This document shows, piece by piece, positions 9,802 through 18,144 of a DNA stretch of 64,000 nucleotides; within the stretch, counting starts at the first letter, position 1, and the number at the start of each line of letters is the position of its first letter. A program made the position numbers and the translations under genes. Below the pieces are notes generated by a model, which worked only from the letters and a program-made list of their open reading frames with translations, had not been told where the DNA came from and made no database searches. Source of the DNA: Opimibacter sp041746735 (GTDB taxonomy: Bacteria > Bacteroidota > Bacteroidia > Chitinophagales > Saprospiraceae); contig JBGTGP010000029.1 in assembly GCA_041746735.1 (NCBI GenBank), positions 49,404-113,403 on the forward strand, given 5' to 3'.

Positions 9802-9834
9802 TTGCTGAAAAGTGGGGATAAACTTTTATCTTTG
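9802..9834 (+). promoter_or_regulatory. Bacteroidota sigma-A-type promoter for tRNA-Arg/rpmB
   Basis: TTG at 9802-9804 and TATCTTTG at 9827-9834, spaced by 22 nt, match the Bacteroidota consensus TTG-N(17-23)-TAnnTTTG. Transcription should start near 9840, about 12 nt before the mature tRNA. Confidence 0.8.
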
Positions 9835-9852
9835 CACTCCGTTTGAGGGCCC

Positions 9853-9926
9853 GGCTTCGTAGCTCAATTGGATAGAGTCCCTGACTACGGATCAGGAGGT
9901 TGAAGGTTCGAATCCTTCCGAAGTCA
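9853..9926 (+). tRNA. tRNA-Arg(ACG)
   Basis: A 74-nt cloverleaf. The acceptor stem GGCTTCG pairs with CGAAGTC (one G-T pair), the D arm is GCTC/GAGT, the anticodon stem CCTGA/TCAGG encloses loop CTACGGA with anticodon ACG, and the T arm carries GGTTCGAAT. The discriminator base is A and no CCA is encoded. A34 would be expected to become inosine to read CGU/CGC/CGA. It is probably co-transcribed with rpmB downstream. Confidence 0.96.
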
Positions 9927-9989
9927 CTCTTTTTGATTCAAACGTGTGTTATTGAGTATTTTATATATTATAAATAAACGCCAAATATC

Positions 9990-10244
9990 ATGGCCAGAGT
10001 ATGTCAGCTGACAGGTAAAAAGCCGATGACCGGCAATAAAGTCTCCCACTCCAACCGGAAGACCAAGCGGAGATTTTTGCCGAATCTGCAGAAAAAGAAC
10101 TTCTACATTCCGGAGACGGGTCAGTGGGTACAAATAAATGTATCGACCTCGGCACTTCGAACTATTGACAAACTCGGGATCTACCAATACCTTCAACAAT
10201 TAAAAGCAGAGGGCATCAATACGGGTGTCACCTTGAAAAAATAA
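9990..10244 (+). CDS. rpmB: 50S ribosomal protein L28
   Basis: 84 residues, normal length for Bacteroidota L28. It starts MARVCQLTGKKP and has the family sequences SHSNRKTKRRF and ALRTIDKLGI. The protein is a structural component of the large ribosomal subunit. It is the first protein of the run rpmB-rpmG-DUF4295, spaced 18 and 15 nt apart, behind tRNA-Arg, an order conserved in many Bacteroidota. Start ATG at 9990 is fixed by the family N-terminus. Confidence 0.97.
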   Translation: MARVCQLTGKKPMTGNKVSHSNRKTKRRFLPNLQKKNFYIPETGQWVQINVSTSALRTIDKLGIYQYLQQLKAEGINTGVTLKK

Positions 10245-10262
10245 TACCAAGCGCAGACCATC

Positions 10263-10451
10263 ATGGCAAAGAAGTCAAAAGGCAACAGGCACCAGATCAT
10301 CCTTGAATGCACCGAGCATAAGGCAACAGGTCTGCCCGGGACCTCCAGGTACGTTACCCAGAAGAACCGGAAGAATACACCAGACCGGCTTGAACTCAAG
10401 AAGTTCAACCCGATCCTGAAAAAAATGACCGTTCACAAAGAAATCAAGTAA
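10263..10451 (+). CDS. rpmG: 50S ribosomal protein L33
   Basis: 62 residues. It begins MAKKSKGNRHQIILECTEH and ends with FNPILKKMTVHKE, as in Bacteroidota L33. Only a single Cys is present (C16), so this is the zinc-free form without the CxxC pairs. It is a large-subunit protein near the tRNA exit site. It lies between rpmB and the DUF4295 gene in one transcription unit. Confidence 0.97.
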   Translation: MAKKSKGNRHQIILECTEHKATGLPGTSRYVTQKNRKNTPDRLELKKFNPILKKMTVHKEIK

Positions 10452-10466
10452 TAAAAGCTATTATCC

Positions 10467-10640
10467 ATGGCAAAAATTTCGAAAAACGCTAAAGTCGCCC
10501 AGCGGGCTGCCAACGTAGGATCCGGACGTGATTTTGTCAAAGTGGTTAAACCCATCAAAGATCCCGTCACGGGTAAGTATTCCTATAAGGAAGTCATGGT
10601 CCATAAGGACAAAGTGAAAGATTTTTTCGCTGAGAAATAA
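10467..10640 (+). CDS. DUF4295 small basic protein
   Basis: 57 residues, translated by hand from the ATG at 10467 to TAA at 10638. It begins MAKISKNAKVAQRAANVGSG and has GKYSYKEVMVHKDKV near the end, the pattern of DUF4295, a tiny Lys-rich protein found in Bacteroidota directly after rpmB-rpmG. Its constant place with L28 and L33 and its basic charge suggest a ribosome-associated role, which is inference. It is the last gene before a long hairpin. Confidence 0.9.
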   Translation: MAKISKNAKVAQRAANVGSGRDFVKVVKPIKDPVTGKYSYKEVMVHKDKVKDFFAEK

Positions 10641-10680
10641 GCGGGAGATCTCTCCTGAATCCCGGATAGACAACCTCTTC

Positions 10681-10738
10681 GATATCTGAAATGCAGCGCC
10701 TTAATCCTGTCGCCGCACTTCAGATATCTTCATTTTAC
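10681..10738 (+). terminator. Long hairpin after the rpmB-rpmG-DUF4295 run
   Basis: GATATCTGAA (10681-10690) pairs perfectly with TTCAGATATC (10719-10728). The inner ATGCAGCG/CGCCGCAC adds six more pairs with two mismatches around a 12-nt loop. TTCATTTTAC follows. It is a plausible terminator or attenuator between the ribosomal genes and ftsY, which starts 17 nt further on. Confidence 0.7.
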
Positions 10739-10754
10739 ATCTTACCGATCCATT

Positions 10755-11732
10755 ATGAGTTTCTTCAATAAATTCTTTTCGCGGGAGAAAGAACAGGAAC
10801 TGGACCAGGGACTCGAGAAAACCAAGACCAGTCTTTTTGACAAGCTTTCCAAAGCCGTAGCCGGCAAATCCAAAGTGGATATTGAAGTCCTGGACGAGCT
10901 TGAAGCAGCCCTGATCACCAGCGATGTAGGTCTCAAAACAACAGTCAAAGTCATCGACCGAATCGAAGCCCGGGTAGCACGAGATAAATATCTTAATACG
11001 GCAGAGCTTAATACCATCCTCCGGGATGAGATTGAGCGTATTCTGGCTGAGAACAATACGATCGATCTGGAGGATTTTGATCCACCAGGCGATGCCCGGC
11101 CGTATGTGCTCCTGGTCGTTGGCGTCAACGGGGTGGGGAAGACCACCACCATCGGTAAGCTGGCCTATCAGTACAAACAAAAAGGGTACAATGTCCTCCT
11201 GGGTGCCGGTGATACTTTCCGCGCCGCTGCAGTCGATCAACTCAAGATCTGGTCTGAACGAGTCGGATGCGGATTTTTCAGCAAGGGGATGAATACGGAC
11301 CCCGCAGCGGTTGCTTATGAAGCCGTACAGGAAGCCATACGTACTCATGCAGATGTCGTGATCATCGATACTGCCGGACGTCTGCATACCAAAACGCACC
11401 TGATGCGTGAACTCTCCAAGATCAAAAAGTCAATTGAGAAGTCCTTGCCGGGAGCTCCGCACGATGTCATGCTCGTCCTGGATGCCACTACTGGCCAAAA
11501 CGCATTTGAGCAATGCACACAATTTTCCGAAGCCACCGAAGTGTCCTGTCTGGCCCTGACCAAACTCGACGGTACAGCCAAAGGCGGTGTAGCCCTGGGA
11601 ATCTCCGATCAATTTAAGATCCCGATCCGGTTTATCGGTGTCGGAGAGCGAATCGACCAGCTTCAGATCTTCAATAAAAAAGCATTTGTGGACTCACTGT
11701 TTAGGCAGGCCGGGACTATTCCCTCCACATAG
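10755..11732 (+). CDS. ftsY: Signal recognition particle receptor FtsY
   Basis: 325 residues: a short charged N-terminal helix, the four-helix N domain, and the SRP-type GTPase G domain. The P-loop is GVNGVGKTTTIGKLA, followed by DTAGR (G3) and TKLDGTAKGG (G4 and closing loop). There is no long acidic A domain, as usual in Bacteroidota. The protein docks SRP-ribosome complexes at the Sec translocon. It follows the ribosomal genes and ends just before a clear terminator. Confidence 0.97.
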   Translation: MSFFNKFFSREKEQELDQGLEKTKTSLFDKLSKAVAGKSKVDIEVLDELEAALITSDVGLKTTVKVIDRIEARVARDKYLNTAELNTILRDEIERILAENNTIDLEDFDPPGDARPYVLLVVGVNGVGKTTTIGKLAYQYKQKGYNVLLGAGDTFRAAAVDQLKIWSERVGCGFFSKGMNTDPAAVAYEAVQEAIRTHADVVIIDTAGRLHTKTHLMRELSKIKKSIEKSLPGAPHDVMLVLDATTGQNAFEQCTQFSEATEVSCLALTKLDGTAKGGVALGISDQFKIPIRFIGVGERIDQLQIFNKKAFVDSLFRQAGTIPST

Positions 11733-11741
11733 CACCAACAC

Positions 11742-11775
11742 AAAGGGCAACCCATCTGAGTTGCCCTTTTTTTAT
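11742..11775 (+). terminator. Rho-independent terminator of ftsY
   Basis: AAAGGGCAAC (11742-11751) and GTTGCCCTTT (11760-11769) form a perfect 10-bp stem with an 8-nt loop, followed by a run of T. It starts 10 nt after the ftsY stop codon. Confidence 0.93.
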
Positions 11776-11803
11776 TGGTGCATGCTATCAAACGACTTTC
11801 GGA

Positions 11804-12154
11804 TCAGAGGTCATTTTTCATGAGCCGGATATTCACCATATATCGGGTCAATTGTTTTGCCTGTTTGAATTTGACCTTCTTATAGTTGAGCGTTTCTTTT
11901 ACAAATTCACAAGCCGACATACTATCCCCGTAGACATCCAGAATGACGACTTCGTTTCGGGCATTGATCAGAAAATCGACTGAAACCCGTTGTAGGTCTT
12001 CTTCCAGAAAGTTAAGGTTCCGGTTTTTCAGGATTTCGTAAATTTCTTTTCGAAGTTCACCAACTGTATCGAGCCGGGGACCGGCCTCAAGAGATGCAGA
12101 AGTCGTCAGGATCATCAACGTGATCAGAGACAGGAACAAACCAGTTTTCATCAT
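11804..12154 (-). CDS. Small exported protein, unknown function
   Basis: About 116 residues. The start MMKTGLFLSLITLMILTTSA is a signal peptide; the upstream ATG at 12181 would add nine residues in front of it and is less likely. The mature part has a helical region and then a beta segment (VDFLINARNEVVILDVYGD) that faintly recalls the TonB C-terminal fold, where a strand pair with 'F.I...G.V...' is usual, but it is too short to call. It converges on ftsY. The function is unknown. Confidence 0.65.
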   Translation of the reverse strand: MMKTGLFLSLITLMILTTSASLEAGPRLDTVGELRKEIYEILKNRNLNFLEEDLQRVSVDFLINARNEVVILDVYGDSMSACEFVKETLNYKKVKFKQAKQLTRYMVNIRLMKNDL

Positions 12155-12489
12155 TGAAATGGATTTAAAAAGATGATACAATACAGGGCGCAGGTATCAC
12201 GCTTCATCTGGTTTTGTTTGAAATAGCCGCTATTTGTTAAGAAGACGACATTTAATTTTGAAACGTTGCAGTCTGCAATAAAATAATCGAGCAAGGCAGC
12301 GATTTCATCTACCAACGTGTCATGATCTCAAATGGGAGCCCACTGGATCCACCATTTCAACATATTTATTTACGGCTTAAGGATAAACCACTTGTTGACC
12401 ATTTTGGAAGGTAACGGGTTGGAAATTTTTAAACTGGAAAATATTATTTTTAGCTAATATTGGCCCCTTATTGAAGGCAATACACCACT
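12155..12489. other. 335-bp intergenic region with possible promoter
   Basis: No gene is visible here. It lies between two divergently read genes and is AT-rich. For the downstream plus-strand gene, TTG at 12419-12421 and TATTTTTA at 12445-12452 (spacing 23) form a weak match to the phylum promoter consensus. No strong hairpin or repeat is seen in the rest. Confidence 0.4.
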
Positions 12490-13284
12490 ATGAAGAAAAT
12501 CGCTACTGTACCCGTTCTTATAGGAGCTGCATTACTTTTCGTTTCTTTTTCCACGAACCCACCGGATGGAATGACCGGGGCTCCTGGGGACAGTTTTTGC
12601 ACAGAATGTCATTCACTTCAATCCTCTACTTTGCAAGGCACCATTGACGTTGAAGGCTTCCCATTGTCAATTACACCCGGAGAAACATATGATTTAACAG
12701 TTGTAAACCGGAATACAGCAGGCAATGCAGTACGAGCCGGCTTTCAAATGACCATCCTTGGACCTGTCAATACCAGGGCCGGAGATATGACCAACCCATC
12801 TGCAGGTTCAGTCGTCAGTAATTTTGCCGGTCGGCAGTATTTCGAACACAATCCTGCCCAGGAGTATCCGGACAGCAGTGTCGTCCGCTGGCATGTACAA
12901 TGGACCGCACCCGAGCTCCCCTCTGGTAGCCAGATCACCTGGTATGCGGCAGGGAATATCGCCAATGGAAATTTCCAGAATACAGGAGATCGCATCGTCG
13001 GAGCAAATGGGAGTGGGTCGGTCGTCATAGCTTCATCTCAAGAGCCCATTAAAGAGGCTGTAGCTTTCTACCCCAATCCGGGTCAGGATGTTTTGCATAT
13101 TTCACTTCCGGCTTCCTCCCTTGCTACAGGTTCTGTAATTTTTTATAATTTCATCGGATATATTATCACCGAACTCCCCCTGCATCAGGGTGCTGTCAAT
13201 ACCTCTTGTTTGGCCCCGGGAAGTTATATCGTTGAACTTCGTAGTGGAGAGTTCCGCCAGGTTCAACGATGGATCAAATTGTAA
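12490..13284 (+). CDS. Secreted CxxCH protein, choice-of-anchor V type, with T9SS tail
   Basis: 264 residues. After a signal-like N-terminus (1-22) comes the block NPPDGMTGAPGD followed by CTECH (C37, C40, H41), then a beta-sandwich domain of about 130 residues resembling the reelin-type or choice-of-anchor V domain. The C-terminal about 75 residues are a T9SS sorting domain (FYPNPGQDVLHISL to WIKL). CxxCH is the signature of covalent haem c, but a lone motif next to the signal peptide need not bind haem. The following gene is a paralogue with the same first about 170 residues. The protein is probably exported to the surface; ligand unknown. Confidence 0.8.
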   Translation: MKKIATVPVLIGAALLFVSFSTNPPDGMTGAPGDSFCTECHSLQSSTLQGTIDVEGFPLSITPGETYDLTVVNRNTAGNAVRAGFQMTILGPVNTRAGDMTNPSAGSVVSNFAGRQYFEHNPAQEYPDSSVVRWHVQWTAPELPSGSQITWYAAGNIANGNFQNTGDRIVGANGSGSVVIASSQEPIKEAVAFYPNPGQDVLHISLPASSLATGSVIFYNFIGYIITELPLHQGAVNTSCLAPGSYIVELRSGEFRQVQRWIKL

Positions 13285-13402
13285 ACAAAGCCGTTTTCGG
13301 CAGATGACGAATGAATCAGCGTCCTCCCTCTGGACATCATAGTATACCATTCATCTGAATGGGGATGTATGACCATTTTTTTATTCTATTAATCACACGA
13401 CT

Positions 13403-16400
13403 ATGCCAAAAATCTACCTTATTTCTGCGGTTTTCGCCGGGGTGGCGTTACTGATGTCTTTTTCTGCCAATCCACCGGATGGCTTTTCCGGGGCTCCGGG
13501 AGATGGGATTTGTTCCAATTGCCACACCCTCAATGGAGGCACGCAGGACGGCAGCATTGTTCTAACAGGCTTTCCTGCCACGATTCAGCCGTCCACGGCT
13601 TATGTACTAACCATTACGAACAGTAATCCGAATGGTGTGGCGTCCCGGGCAGGGTTTCAAATGACCATACTCAACAGTAGCAACCAACAGGCGGGTACAC
13701 TGTCCAGTCCTTCCTCCTCCTCCACAGTGTCCTCGTCAGGTGGACGACAGTACTGGGAGCACAATCCCTTTGTCAATTACCCCATGAACAATATGGTCAC
13801 CTGGACGGTCACCTGGACTTCACCCACCGGACCCCCAAGTACTAATATCACCTACTACGCCGCCGGTAATGTCGCCAACGGTAATGGGTCCACTACAGGT
13901 GATCTGATTGTCACATCCACCGGCTCAGGTACACTGGACTCAGGTGTAGATCCTCTCGTGGCGGAGATAGCCTCCTTCACCGATGTATTATGCAATGGAG
14001 AGAATACAGGAAGCGCTACCGCCGGAGCCACCGGCGGAACACCCCCCTATATGTACAACTGGTCAAATGGGGGCTCTGGGGCCACCATCAACAACCTGGT
14101 TGCAGGCACCTATGTGGTCACAGTAACAGACAACACCAGTACTACCGCTACCGCCTCCGTAACTATATCACAACCTGCCATCCTGTCCTTTTCTCCTCCC
14201 GTGATCACACATGTCAGTTGTAATGGCCAGAGCAATGGGTCTATTCAGGCCAATGCTTCTGGTGGAGTTCAACCCTATTCCTATTTCTGGTCAAATGGTG
14301 GGAGCGGTAGTACCATATCAGGTCTCGCCGCAGGCAGCTATACGGTCACGGTGACGGACGATAATGATTGTACGGAATCCATCACATACCAGGTCAATCA
14401 ACCAGCCGTCCTGACCATCGCGCTGGTGACGCTGGAGCACGAATCATGTCTCGGCGAGGAGGATGGCAGTATCACCATCTCTGTAAGTGGTGGTACCCCG
14501 ACCTATTTTGCCGAATGGTCCAATGGATCTATCGGCACTTCCATTTCCGGACTTGAGCCAGATACGTACTCGGTCACCGTCACTGATAATAACAACTGTA
14601 CTGCCACCGCCTCCTATACGATCAATCCGGGCAGCACTGTTAATGCGAATCTGATCCAGATTCAACATGCCTCATGCAATGGAGCTAGTGATGGTTTGTT
14701 GACTATTGCAGGTACGGGAGGGGTCGCCCCTTATAGCTATGCCTGGTCAAACGGAGGAAGTGGCCCCACAATCAGCAATATACCGGCCGGCAATTATCTG
14801 GTCACGGTGACGGATGCCAACAATTGTCAGGTGATCAAAGCGTATACCATCAATCAACCAGCACCCATCACCATTCAAATTACTGCTACAGGAGAGAATC
14901 TTTGTGGCACAGACAATCTGGTCACACTGACGGCCACTCCTATGGGCGACAATGGCCCATATACCGGTCTTTGGTCAAATGGAATCACAGGAATGGTCAA
15001 CAGTGGACTAGCTGCAGGAACATACACGATCACGGTGACCGACGCCAATGATTGTACAGCCATTTCTTCTTTCCAGGTCACCTCGCCTCCTCTATTGGTT
15101 GTCACCGTGAGTACGACTCCGGAAACAGATGAGGATGCTAATGACGGAACAGCCTCAGCTGGTGTGGCAGGTGGTACACCTGATTACACGTACCTATGGA
15201 GCAATGGTGAGTCTGTACCTGATATCACCGGACTTGCACCTGGTATCTACACGGTCACCGTCACCGATATGAATGGGTGTACAGCCTCCGCTTCAGGTCA
15301 GGTCACCCCATTTGGGTGTACACTTGAGGTATCCATTGCAGCGGGTTCACTTTTACTTTGTCCCGGGGACTCCACACAACTTGAGGCCATAGTCACAGGA
15401 GAGGTAGGCGATATTGCCTATCTGTGGTCGAATGGTGCGATCACGTCAGGTATTTTGACCGGAGCTGGAATCTACTGTGTGACCGTTACAGATGAGGCTG
15501 GATGCCAGCAGGAAGCCTGCATTGACATTGAAACCGTGCCCTCCCCTGTTCTGGTATGTCCGGTCACCCATGAATCCGCACCCGGTGCCAGCGATGGCGC
15601 AATACAGTGCGAAGATGTGCCTGGGATAGTGGCATATCTCTGGAGTAACGGCGCCTCAACTTCCGGCATTGCAGACCTGCCTCCAGGTGTCTATTGTGTC
15701 ACCGTTACAGATGAAGATGGCTGCACATTCGAACAGTGTTTTGACGTTCTGCAAGGGGGGTGTCAGCTCATCGTGACGTCTATCTTTACAGATGTATCCT
15801 GTCATGGTCATGCTGATGGATCCATCTCTGTCAATGTAAGTAATGCAACGGATCCGGTCGTTTATACCTGGTCAAATGGAGATACCACTTCCGTCATTTC
15901 TGGTTTGACGGCAGGTGAGTATGTACTGTTTATCGAAGACGGTGCCGGTTGTACAGATGTACGGGAATTTGAAATTGTGGAGCCGGATCCATTAAGTGTT
16001 ACTGTTGATTCTATTGGTAACATTGGCACACAGGATGGATACATAGCCGTGACGGTCAATGGCGGAACTCCACCATACACCTTTAACTGGATAACACCTT
16101 TGGGTAATCAAATAACTGAAGAAGATCCTTCAGGTCTCACAGAACCGGGATATTACTTCCTGTTCTTGATGGATGCCAATGCCTGTGCCTATACCCTTGA
16201 TTCTGTTTGGGTGGACATCATGATCTCCGTCCAACCTGAACCGGTATTCAAAACATTACTTGTATACCCGGTACCGGCAACAGATATGTTAATCATGCAA
16301 CATGATGTTCCAATCACGGAGGTTCAGATTATGGGGGCAGATGGACGAATGTATCAGCGCATACTTCATCCGGATTCCAACAGACTCCGGATAGGTGAAT

Positions 16401-16471
16401 TGGAAAGCGGTTGGTATATACTCCGGATGACGGACGGACAAAACTGGTATATTGCCCGAATGGTTAAATAA
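13403..16471 (+). CDS. Large surface protein: CxxCH domain, ten SprB repeats, T9SS tail
   Basis: 1022 residues. Residues 1-about 175 match the preceding gene closely, including NPPDGFSGAPGD and CSNCH (C37-H41). From about 185 to about 940 it carries about ten SprB-like repeats of about 75-90 residues, each with a WSNG core, GLxAGxYxVTVTD and a following Cys in the DxNxC position. The end is a T9SS type A sorting domain (VYPVPATD to MVK). SprB repeats occur in the mobile gliding adhesin SprB of Flavobacterium. A surface adhesin or ligand-binding filament is likely. It seems to have arisen by duplication of the smaller neighbour with repeat insertion. Repeats 7 and 8 have an extra Cys (YCVTVTDE). 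Confidence 0.88.
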   Translation: MPKIYLISAVFAGVALLMSFSANPPDGFSGAPGDGICSNCHTLNGGTQDGSIVLTGFPATIQPSTAYVLTITNSNPNGVASRAGFQMTILNSSNQQAGTLSSPSSSSTVSSSGGRQYWEHNPFVNYPMNNMVTWTVTWTSPTGPPSTNITYYAAGNVANGNGSTTGDLIVTSTGSGTLDSGVDPLVAEIASFTDVLCNGENTGSATAGATGGTPPYMYNWSNGGSGATINNLVAGTYVVTVTDNTSTTATASVTISQPAILSFSPPVITHVSCNGQSNGSIQANASGGVQPYSYFWSNGGSGSTISGLAAGSYTVTVTDDNDCTESITYQVNQPAVLTIALVTLEHESCLGEEDGSITISVSGGTPTYFAEWSNGSIGTSISGLEPDTYSVTVTDNNNCTATASYTINPGSTVNANLIQIQHASCNGASDGLLTIAGTGGVAPYSYAWSNGGSGPTISNIPAGNYLVTVTDANNCQVIKAYTINQPAPITIQITATGENLCGTDNLVTLTATPMGDNGPYTGLWSNGITGMVNSGLAAGTYTITVTDANDCTAISSFQVTSPPLLVVTVSTTPETDEDANDGTASAGVAGGTPDYTYLWSNGESVPDITGLAPGIYTVTVTDMNGCTASASGQVTPFGCTLEVSIAAGSLLLCPGDSTQLEAIVTGEVGDIAYLWSNGAITSGILTGAGIYCVTVTDEAGCQQEACIDIETVPSPVLVCPVTHESAPGASDGAIQCEDVPGIVAYLWSNGASTSGIADLPPGVYCVTVTDEDGCTFEQCFDVLQGGCQLIVTSIFTDVSCHGHADGSISVNVSNATDPVVYTWSNGDTTSVISGLTAGEYVLFIEDGAGCTDVREFEIVEPDPLSVTVDSIGNIGTQDGYIAVTVNGGTPPYTFNWITPLGNQITEEDPSGLTEPGYYFLFLMDANACAYTLDSVWVDIMISVQPEPVFKTLLVYPVPATDMLIMQHDVPITEVQIMGADGRMYQRILHPDSNRLRIGELESGWYILRMTDGQNWYIARMVK

Positions 16472-16477
16472 CGATAC

Positions 16478-16511
16478 AAAAGGGGAGCGGCAAATCGCTC
16501 CCCTTTTTTTT
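16478..16511. terminator. Bidirectional terminator between convergent genes
   Basis: AAAAGGGGAGCG (16478-16489) pairs perfectly with CGCTCCCCTTTT (16496-16507) around a 6-nt loop, with T-rich DNA after it on the plus strand and A/T sequence on the other. It sits exactly between the SprB-repeat gene and the minus-strand glycosyltransferase. Confidence 0.92.
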
Positions 16512-18138
16512 ATTCTCTGGGTTCAAGGAAAATGTACCCGTTTTTTTCATACATGATTTTTAACCCCGGATAATCCAGTAGCATTTCTTCTTTTTTATTC
16601 GCTTTGATGATGTATAATGCCGGAATACCTGCACAGGACGTTTCGTACATTTTTTTCTTTGTGGTATAGAAATAGGGGATATAACTTTTAAATCCAAGGG
16701 TTTTGACTTCAACAAACTTTCCCTGCTGTTCCTTGCAAAAATCGATGGCCGCACGTTGACTATAATGTTCGATTTTTTTGATAAAAAAGATCAGCCCTAC
16801 GTTGACAAAGAGACCCATGCCAATAAACAGGGACAATAGAGAAATTCCGAAGCGTTTTTGCTTCAACCACAACATCGAAAGACCTGCCATCAACACGAGT
16901 GTTACCGCAGGCAGAAAATCGATCAGACCCCATTGCACCTCGGCATCGAGTGTTGCGCGGGTAAATGCATCAAACTTTAAATTTTCTTTCAGATACGCCA
17001 AATTCATTCCGGCCACGGGAAGGAATATGACCGCGAGAAGGAGAATAGAAAACATGAACCATCCGAGAGCGACCTGCCAGCGTGGCCAGCTATATGTACC
17101 ATCCAGATATCGGCAGATGGCCCAGGCGCTTAAAAAACTCACCGGATAATAGACCAAGGAAGAATAGTGTACAATTTTACTTTGCACAACTGAAAACAGA
17201 ATCAGGACAATTGCCAGCAGAATGATCATCAGTACGCGTAATTCCTGATGAGCGGATACTGTGCTTTTTTGTCCGGGACGTAATGCACCTATGGCAAAAA
17301 TGGAAGCGGGAAATACTCCAAATAAAGTTACTATAAAATGGTATCCCGGAAATCCTTTGTGGCCCGCTACGGATTTGGTCAGCAGTTCCTCCTGATATTG
17401 TAGAAAAGCCAAGATAAACTCAGGACCATTCGTTATCCAGTTGATACCAAACCAGGCACCCGCGATAAGTACGTTGCCCATCAGGAAAAGCATGATGGCA
17501 GAACCCTCCAGATACTTCTTGTCCTTCGATATCATTCGCATGATGAGCAGGGTCAGGCCGATGAGCAATGCACCTACGGGGCCTTTCGTCAACACCGCTA
17601 GCCCACTTAGCAAGCCGCTGGCGACATACCAAAAATATTTTCTTGTTGCTGATGTCCGGCTTCCTTCTACCCAGGCGGCTATGCTGGAGAAAATAAAGAG
17701 ATTGAACCAGGGATCTATGATGCCCGATTTATGGTACAGTGCAGGCAATAAGGAGCCCATATACGAAAGTGCCCAGAACCAACCAAAGCGACGGTCCATC
17801 CAATAACTTCCCAGTCTGAACAGTAAAACGGGTACCAGGATACCAGCCATTGCGTTCGGAAAGCGGGCTGCAAATTCATTGATCCCGAATATTTTCATAC
17901 TCAGGACCTGTAGCCAGAAGAAGAAAGGAGGTTTTTCAAAAAAAGGTTCGTAATCAATCCGGATCCGGAGATAGTCACCGGTCATGATCATTTCCCGGCT
18001 GATCTCCGCAAAGTTGATCTCATCCCAGTCAAATAAATGGACACCACCTATGAATGGGATATATAGCAGCGCAGCGACAACCGCCAGGATCCAGGCCGCT
18101 GGCTTAATGCCGGTATCAGGTGTGCCTGATGAGATCAT
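16510..18138 (-). CDS. GT39/ArnT-like polyprenol-linked sugar transferase
   Basis: 542 residues, integral membrane protein with about 11-12 hydrophobic helices and a C-terminal soluble tail. The first periplasmic loop carries FDWDE (D37, D39, E40), the acidic motif of the PMT/ArnT GT-C superfamily, followed by EPFFEKPPFFFW as in ArnT-like enzymes. It should move a sugar from a polyprenyl phosphate donor to a lipid or protein acceptor at the outer face of the inner membrane. Lipid A aminoarabinose transfer is only one option and no arn genes are near. It follows lepA by 6 nt in the same direction and is probably co-transcribed. Confidence 0.88.
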   Translation of the reverse strand: MISSGTPDTGIKPAAWILAVVAALLYIPFIGGVHLFDWDEINFAEISREMIMTGDYLRIRIDYEPFFEKPPFFFWLQVLSMKIFGINEFAARFPNAMAGILVPVLLFRLGSYWMDRRFGWFWALSYMGSLLPALYHKSGIIDPWFNLFIFSSIAAWVEGSRTSATRKYFWYVASGLLSGLAVLTKGPVGALLIGLTLLIMRMISKDKKYLEGSAIMLFLMGNVLIAGAWFGINWITNGPEFILAFLQYQEELLTKSVAGHKGFPGYHFIVTLFGVFPASIFAIGALRPGQKSTVSAHQELRVLMIILLAIVLILFSVVQSKIVHYSSLVYYPVSFLSAWAICRYLDGTYSWPRWQVALGWFMFSILLLAVIFLPVAGMNLAYLKENLKFDAFTRATLDAEVQWGLIDFLPAVTLVLMAGLSMLWLKQKRFGISLLSLFIGMGLFVNVGLIFFIKKIEHYSQRAAIDFCKEQQGKFVEVKTLGFKSYIPYFYTTKKKMYETSCAGIPALYIIKANKKEEMLLDYPGLKIMYEKNGYIFLEPRE

Positions 18139-18144
18139 CCGGGA

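Noticed and set aside
10701..11399. 232-aa open frame antisense to ftsY
   Set aside because: Shadow of the FtsY coding sequence; composition has no protein-like features and ftsY is certain.
13985..16200. Tandem DNA repeats in the SprB region as mobile or CRISPR-like DNA
   Set aside because: The repetition is at protein level with diverged codons and lies in one reading frame.
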